Below are positions 4,929 to 8,102 of a stretch of DNA of 8,102 nt, piece by piece. The DNA lies in assembly GCA_031263435.1 (NCBI GenBank), contig JAISFT010000284.1, forward strand, positions 1 to 8,102. Reading direction: 5' to 3'. Below the pieces are notes generated by a model that was not told where the DNA came from, ran no database searches, and saw only the letters and a program-made list of their open reading frames with translations. A program made the position numbers and the translations under genes. Numbering within the stretch: the first letter of the stretch is position 1; each line of letters begins with the position of its first letter. The stretch comes from Treponema sp. (GTDB lineage: Bacteria > Spirochaetota > Spirochaetia > Treponematales > Breznakiellaceae).

Positions 4929-6165
4929 TTTTACCGGCCAACTGAAGCGCAGTATCGTAAGTGTCCATCGCCTTGGCCTGGGCCTCGGCGGTGCTAAGCG
5001 AATTATCCCAGGTAAAGGTAAAAAGATTTTTCAGGGCGTCCCACATCTGGTTTACCTCGGGAATGATAGGCATGGGATCGGCATAGGGCGATTGTTCCGC
5101 TATACCCATAAGGTAGGGGTCTTCGTTGATGCCCCCCACAAGGCTTGTATCCTTAAGGGTAGTGAGTTTGCCGGTCTTCTCAAACTGAATGGTCTGACCT
5201 TCGGGGCTGGCAAGGAAGTCCACAAAGGCAAAGGCCGCGTCAAAATTCTTCGCGTAGCTGGAAACCGCAGCAATAATGTTCCCGCTGAAACACCGGGGCT
5301 GATTGCCGTTGATGGTGGGCAGCGTGGTAATGCCGAAATTCACGCCGTTTTTCTTTGCGTCCGCAATGGCCCAGGGACCGGAAATAGTAAAGGGCACCTC
5401 GCCGTTTTGAAAGGCCGCCACCGTGGCGTTCCAGTCCGCATCCGATACGTTGACATTGTAAATGGCCCGCAGGTTTCTGTAAAAATCAATGCCCCTGGCC
5501 GCTTCGGGGCTGTCAAAACCCGGATTATGGTAATCGTCCATGTTGGGGCCAAAGATGCGCATGCCAAAGGCAGTCAGAAAAAAGTAGTTGTGGTACGCGT
5601 CATCCACCTGCCAGCGAAGGGCCCACTTGTTCTGTACAGGGTTGTTCCACTTTCGCGCAAACATGATCACCTCTTCAAAAGACTGGGGAACCGGCGTATC
5701 CCCCAAAAGATCCTTGTTGTAGAAGAAAGCGATATTTTCGGTGGAAATCGGCACCGCGTAGAGTTTGCCGTTGGAAGTACAAGTCTTGATGGACGCATCC
5801 AGCATCGCGGCGGCGTACTTTGCCTGTATTTCCGGCTCAAAAGGCTCGCACAGGCCGTCTGCCACGGCAAGTCCAATATGATCGTGGGGCATCAGGAACA
5901 CATCGGGACCAATGTTGGCCGGTCCGTCCAGGGAAACCTTGCCCCGGGTATCCACATTCCCCACGTTTTGATACGATGCCTTTACATCGGGGTACAGTTG
6001 GGTAAAAGCCGCAATAACCGCGTTGGCCCAATCATCGTTATCCATCCATACCGTCAAATTCCCGGACACACCTTCTGCCGCACTGCTTCCGCCTGTTGGG
6101 GCCTTGTTGCAGCCGATCAGAGAAACCATCAAAACGATAACCCACAAAAAAACGAATTTTTTCAT
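4921..6165 (-). CDS. malE: Maltodextrin-binding lipoprotein MalE/MdxE
   Basis: Extracytoplasmic substrate-binding protein of the maltodextrin ABC importer, 414 residues, family SBP type 1. It begins MKKFVFLWVIVLMVSLIGC: a positively charged start, a hydrophobic core and a lipobox (LIGC) with the lipidated Cys at 19, then a Gly/Ser-rich linker. The mature protein opens with GNLTVWMDNDDW. It also holds the maltodextrin-binding family stretch GPDVFLMPHDHIGLAVADGL, then PISTENIAFFYNKDLL, and FTISGPWAI later in the chain. I chose the ATG at 6163-6165 because an AGGAGG site (6171-6176) lies five bases before it and the signal peptide starts there; the frame stays open upstream to 6207 but that part lies mostly in the GH13 gene. 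The gap to the GH13 stop is 19 bases. Its 3' end merges with an octamer repeat array. Oligomaltose or cyclodextrin are the likely ligands, inferred from the operon. Confidence 0.94.
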   Translation of the reverse strand: MKKFVFLWVIVLMVSLIGCNKAPTGGSSAAEGVSGNLTVWMDNDDWANAVIAAFTQLYPDVKASYQNVGNVDTRGKVSLDGPANIGPDVFLMPHDHIGLAVADGLCEPFEPEIQAKYAAAMLDASIKTCTSNGKLYAVPISTENIAFFYNKDLLGDTPVPQSFEEVIMFARKWNNPVQNKWALRWQVDDAYHNYFFLTAFGMRIFGPNMDDYHNPGFDSPEAARGIDFYRNLRAIYNVNVSDADWNATVAAFQNGEVPFTISGPWAIADAKKNGVNFGITTLPTINGNQPRCFSGNIIAAVSSYAKNFDAAFAFVDFLASPEGQTIQFEKTGKLTTLKDTSLVGGINEDPYLMGIAEQSPYADPMPIIPEVNQMWDALKNLFTFTWDNSLSTAEAQAKAMDTYDTALQLAGKKR

Positions 6166-6170
6166 CCGCT

Positions 6171-6176
6171 CCTCCT
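6171..6176 (-). promoter_or_regulatory. Shine-Dalgarno deciding the malE start
   Basis: The minus strand reads AGGAGG here, five bases before the ATG at 6165. It separates the true start, at the lipoprotein signal peptide, from the longer open frame that begins within the preceding gene. Confidence 0.8.
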
Positions 6177-6184
6177 GAAAACTA

Positions 6185-7963
6185 TTATTTATAATAAACC
6201 GCCACACTGTGGGACGGGATATTATCCTTGCTCAAATGACCTGCATTCATAAAACCGGTACACCATACCTCCCTGCCCGGAATTTCTTCCGGCAAAAACT
6301 TCCCCACAGGACTGTCTCCGGCATAAATTATAGAAAGACTGTGGCCGCCGGCAGCGATCTCCCAACAGGGAAAACCTTCCCGTCTCGTGTAGGACATCAC
6401 CCCGTCCTCGATAAGCTTCAGGTGTTTATACCGGAAACTGATAAGGCGCTTAAAAAAAGAAAGGAGTTCCCGGTCCTGTTTTGCTTCATCCCAAATCATG
6501 GGCCGGCGGCATGCGGGATCACCGGCCCCGGAGATTCCCACTTCGGTGCCGTAATACAAACAGGGAGAACCGGGCAGCAGAAAAAGCATCGTAAAGGCAT
6601 TCCGCAGGGCCAGTTTGTCCCCGCCCGCGCTTGTAAGGGACCGCACAGTATCGTGGGAATCCAGAAGGTTAAAGGCAAGATGATTGTGCAGATCGCTGTA
6701 CCGCGACAGGGCCCGGAAAAGCAGCCCGGTAAACTCCTCCGGCCCAATGGTTTTCCGCAGAAAAAAATCGGCAATGGCAAAACCCAGGGGATAATTCATG
6801 GGGGCGTTAAAATACCCCGGATTGATCCAGTTTGAGGCATCGTGCCACATTTCCCCGACGATATAGATATCCGGCTTTGCCGCCCGTACCTCCGCTGCGA
6901 AGTCCCGCCAAAAATCAAAGGAAACTTCATCGGAAACATCGAGCCGCCAGCCGTCAATTCCACATTCCCGAATCCAGTACACCGCCACATCCAAAAGGTA
7001 GCGCCGGGCCCGGGGATTCCCCGTGTTCCATTTGGGCATTCGGGAGTCCATAGCAAAGCTGTCAAAGGCCATCTTCTCCGGGTTCCGGTAGCGATCCTTT
7101 ACCGGAAAATGATGTATATGAAAATAATCCCGGTATATTGATTTTCCCTGGTTTTTAAGGACATCCTGCCAGAATGGATGCCTTTCCCCGGCATGGTTAA
7201 ACACGGCGTCCAGCATCACCCGGATCCCCAGGGCGTGGGCATCCTCCACCAGCCCCTTCAGATCCCCCAGAGTCCCAAAATGCTCATCAACAGTAAAATA
7301 ATCTTCCGTGTCGTACTTGTGGTTCGAGGGGGCCTTAAAAACAGGATTCAGAAAAATCCCCGTAACGCCCAGGTTTTTAAGGTAGCCCAGCTTTTGCCGT
7401 ATCCCCCGCAGATCCCCGCCAAAAAAATTCGCCGCTTCGGGCTCGTCCCGTTCCCAGTCCGCGGTCCCGGCAGGTGAAAGCGAAGGATCACCGTTACAAA
7501 ACCGTTCCGGAAAGATCTGGTACCAGACCGTGCCGGATACCCAGGAAGGCGCGTCCGGTGCATCAACATCGTGAATAAAGGGAAAGAAAAAATGATTAAA
7601 AGTTTTCAGCGCCGCTTCCGGGCTGTAGGGTTCAAGACCGTTTTCGGAAAAATAGTATTCCTCCGTTCCCCTCCTGATCCGAAAACCGTATTTTAAGCGC
7701 CGCCTGTACGGAAGCGCCAGGGCAGCACGCCAAACCACCGGCCCGTCTCCGCCGGAAAGCTGTTTTTCCAGGGCTATTTCTTCGTAGTGCCAGCGGTAGT
7801 TCTTCCCGGTCTTTACATGCAGAAAAGGATCCCCATAGACAAGGCCCACCGAATCAACATGGCAGGATGATTGAAGGCGCAGTATCACTGTTCCGCTGTA
7901 TTTGTCGTAGTAACAGTAGGGCAGGGATGCCCGGTGGCAGATCTGCAAAAAATCAGCTTCCAT
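6185..7963 (-). CDS. GH13 alpha-glycosidase: neopullulanase/cyclomaltodextrinase/maltogenic amylase type
   Basis: Hydrolyses alpha-1,4-linked (and often cyclic or pullulan) maltodextrins. The 592 residues are the usual length for the GH13_20-type enzymes. An N-terminal beta domain (about 1-135, CBM34-like) precedes the TIM barrel (about 145-510) and a C-terminal beta domain. Conserved regions are all present: DAVFNH (252-257), GWRLDVSDE with nucleophile D342, VGEMWHDA with acid/base E371, and LLDSHDT with D438. MPKWN (309-313) corresponds to the MPKLN signature of this subgroup. There is no signal peptide, so it acts in the cytoplasm on imported oligosaccharides. It is the first gene of the operon in the window; ATG at 7961-7963 follows an AAGGAAG ribosome site by 7 bases. 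It corresponds in position to B. subtilis yvdF. Exact preference among cyclodextrin, pullulan and linear dextrin cannot be read from the sequence. Confidence 0.94.
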   Translation of the reverse strand: MEADFLQICHRASLPYCYYDKYSGTVILRLQSSCHVDSVGLVYGDPFLHVKTGKNYRWHYEEIALEKQLSGGDGPVVWRAALALPYRRRLKYGFRIRRGTEEYYFSENGLEPYSPEAALKTFNHFFFPFIHDVDAPDAPSWVSGTVWYQIFPERFCNGDPSLSPAGTADWERDEPEAANFFGGDLRGIRQKLGYLKNLGVTGIFLNPVFKAPSNHKYDTEDYFTVDEHFGTLGDLKGLVEDAHALGIRVMLDAVFNHAGERHPFWQDVLKNQGKSIYRDYFHIHHFPVKDRYRNPEKMAFDSFAMDSRMPKWNTGNPRARRYLLDVAVYWIRECGIDGWRLDVSDEVSFDFWRDFAAEVRAAKPDIYIVGEMWHDASNWINPGYFNAPMNYPLGFAIADFFLRKTIGPEEFTGLLFRALSRYSDLHNHLAFNLLDSHDTVRSLTSAGGDKLALRNAFTMLFLLPGSPCLYYGTEVGISGAGDPACRRPMIWDEAKQDRELLSFFKRLISFRYKHLKLIEDGVMSYTRREGFPCWEIAAGGHSLSIIYAGDSPVGKFLPEEIPGREVWCTGFMNAGHLSKDNIPSHSVAVYYK

Positions 7964-8009
7964 GGTCCACTTCCTTTTTATTACGGGACACCTTACATAC
8001 TCTAAATTT

Positions 8010-8026
8010 GGATCAAAAATTGACCC
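8010..8026. promoter_or_regulatory. Candidate operator dyad upstream of the maltodextrin operon
   Basis: GGATCAAAAATTGACCC is an imperfect inverted repeat (7-bp arms with one G/T wobble, 3-base centre), 47 bases upstream of the GH13 start in an AT-rich leader. A second small dyad, TTCGA TTTT TCGAA, lies at 8037-8050. I could not identify a convincing -35/-10 pair in 7964-8102. The dyad does not have the CG centre of a typical LacI/CcpA operator, so its role is speculative. Confidence 0.3.
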
Positions 8027-8102
8027 AGGTGAAAATTTCGATTTTTCGAACTTTTTTACAAAAAATGGACGGCTGTAAAGGTCTGATAGGAATTTCTTAA
8101 TC

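Noticed and set aside
6166..6207. Longer N-terminus of MalE beginning inside the GH13 gene
   Set aside because: The strong AGGAGG site and the lipoprotein signal peptide both point to the ATG at 6165.
4783..6252. A 489-codon open frame on the plus strand opposite malE and the start of malF
   Set aside because: It starts with GTG without a ribosome site, shows no recognisable domain, and lies antisense to a well-identified lipoprotein gene; codon bias in the real gene explains the lack of stops.

Overview
The window looks like a chromosomal segment from a diderm bacterium that anchors its solute-binding proteins as lipoproteins, most likely a spirochaete of the Treponema lineage. The pointers are a MurA with Asp in place of the usual catalytic-loop Cys, as known in spirochaetes such as Borrelia and Treponema, and a lipobox on the maltodextrin-binding protein. 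This assignment is an inference; a Firmicute is the main alternative. All supported genes lie on the minus strand, so transcription runs from high to low coordinates.

Positions 7963 to 2005 hold a maltodextrin uptake and degradation operon. In order of transcription it encodes a cytoplasmic GH13 neopullulanase/cyclomaltodextrinase (7963-6185), the lipoprotein maltodextrin-binding protein MalE/MdxE (6165-4921), the permeases MalF (about 4813-3485) and MalG (3475-2633), and a small four-helix membrane protein (2640-2005). The order matches the Bacillus subtilis yvdF-mdxE-mdxF-mdxG-yvdJ cluster. The binding protein captures maltodextrins, MalF and MalG import them, and the GH13 enzyme cuts them in the cytoplasm. 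No ATPase gene is present, so a MalK/MsmX-type subunit must be encoded elsewhere. A 100-base spacer between malE and malF carries octamer repeats and a hairpin, and may serve to set a high MalE to MalF/G ratio.

Downstream on the same strand is murA (1964-690), the first committed step of peptidoglycan synthesis. It appears to have its own promoter (TTGACA, 17 bases, TACAGT) placed at the stop codon of the membrane-protein gene, with a perfect dyad in the promoter spacer. It is probably therefore an independent unit, although read-through from the sugar operon is possible.

Positions 389-689 are non-coding. They hold a cluster of tandem palindromes (481-657), two of which look like bidirectional terminators, and then a MerR-type promoter with a 19-base spacer and a TipA-like operator. 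This promoter drives a short MerR-family regulator (388-116) that starts with TTG and appears frameshifted near its end: a plausible coiled-coil tail continues in another frame to position 73. Positions 1-72 contain only a small GC-rich hairpin.

The points most worth a second look are the palindrome cluster, the murA promoter with its internal dyad, the octamer array between malE and malF, and the broken MerR regulator behind an intact autoregulatory promoter.
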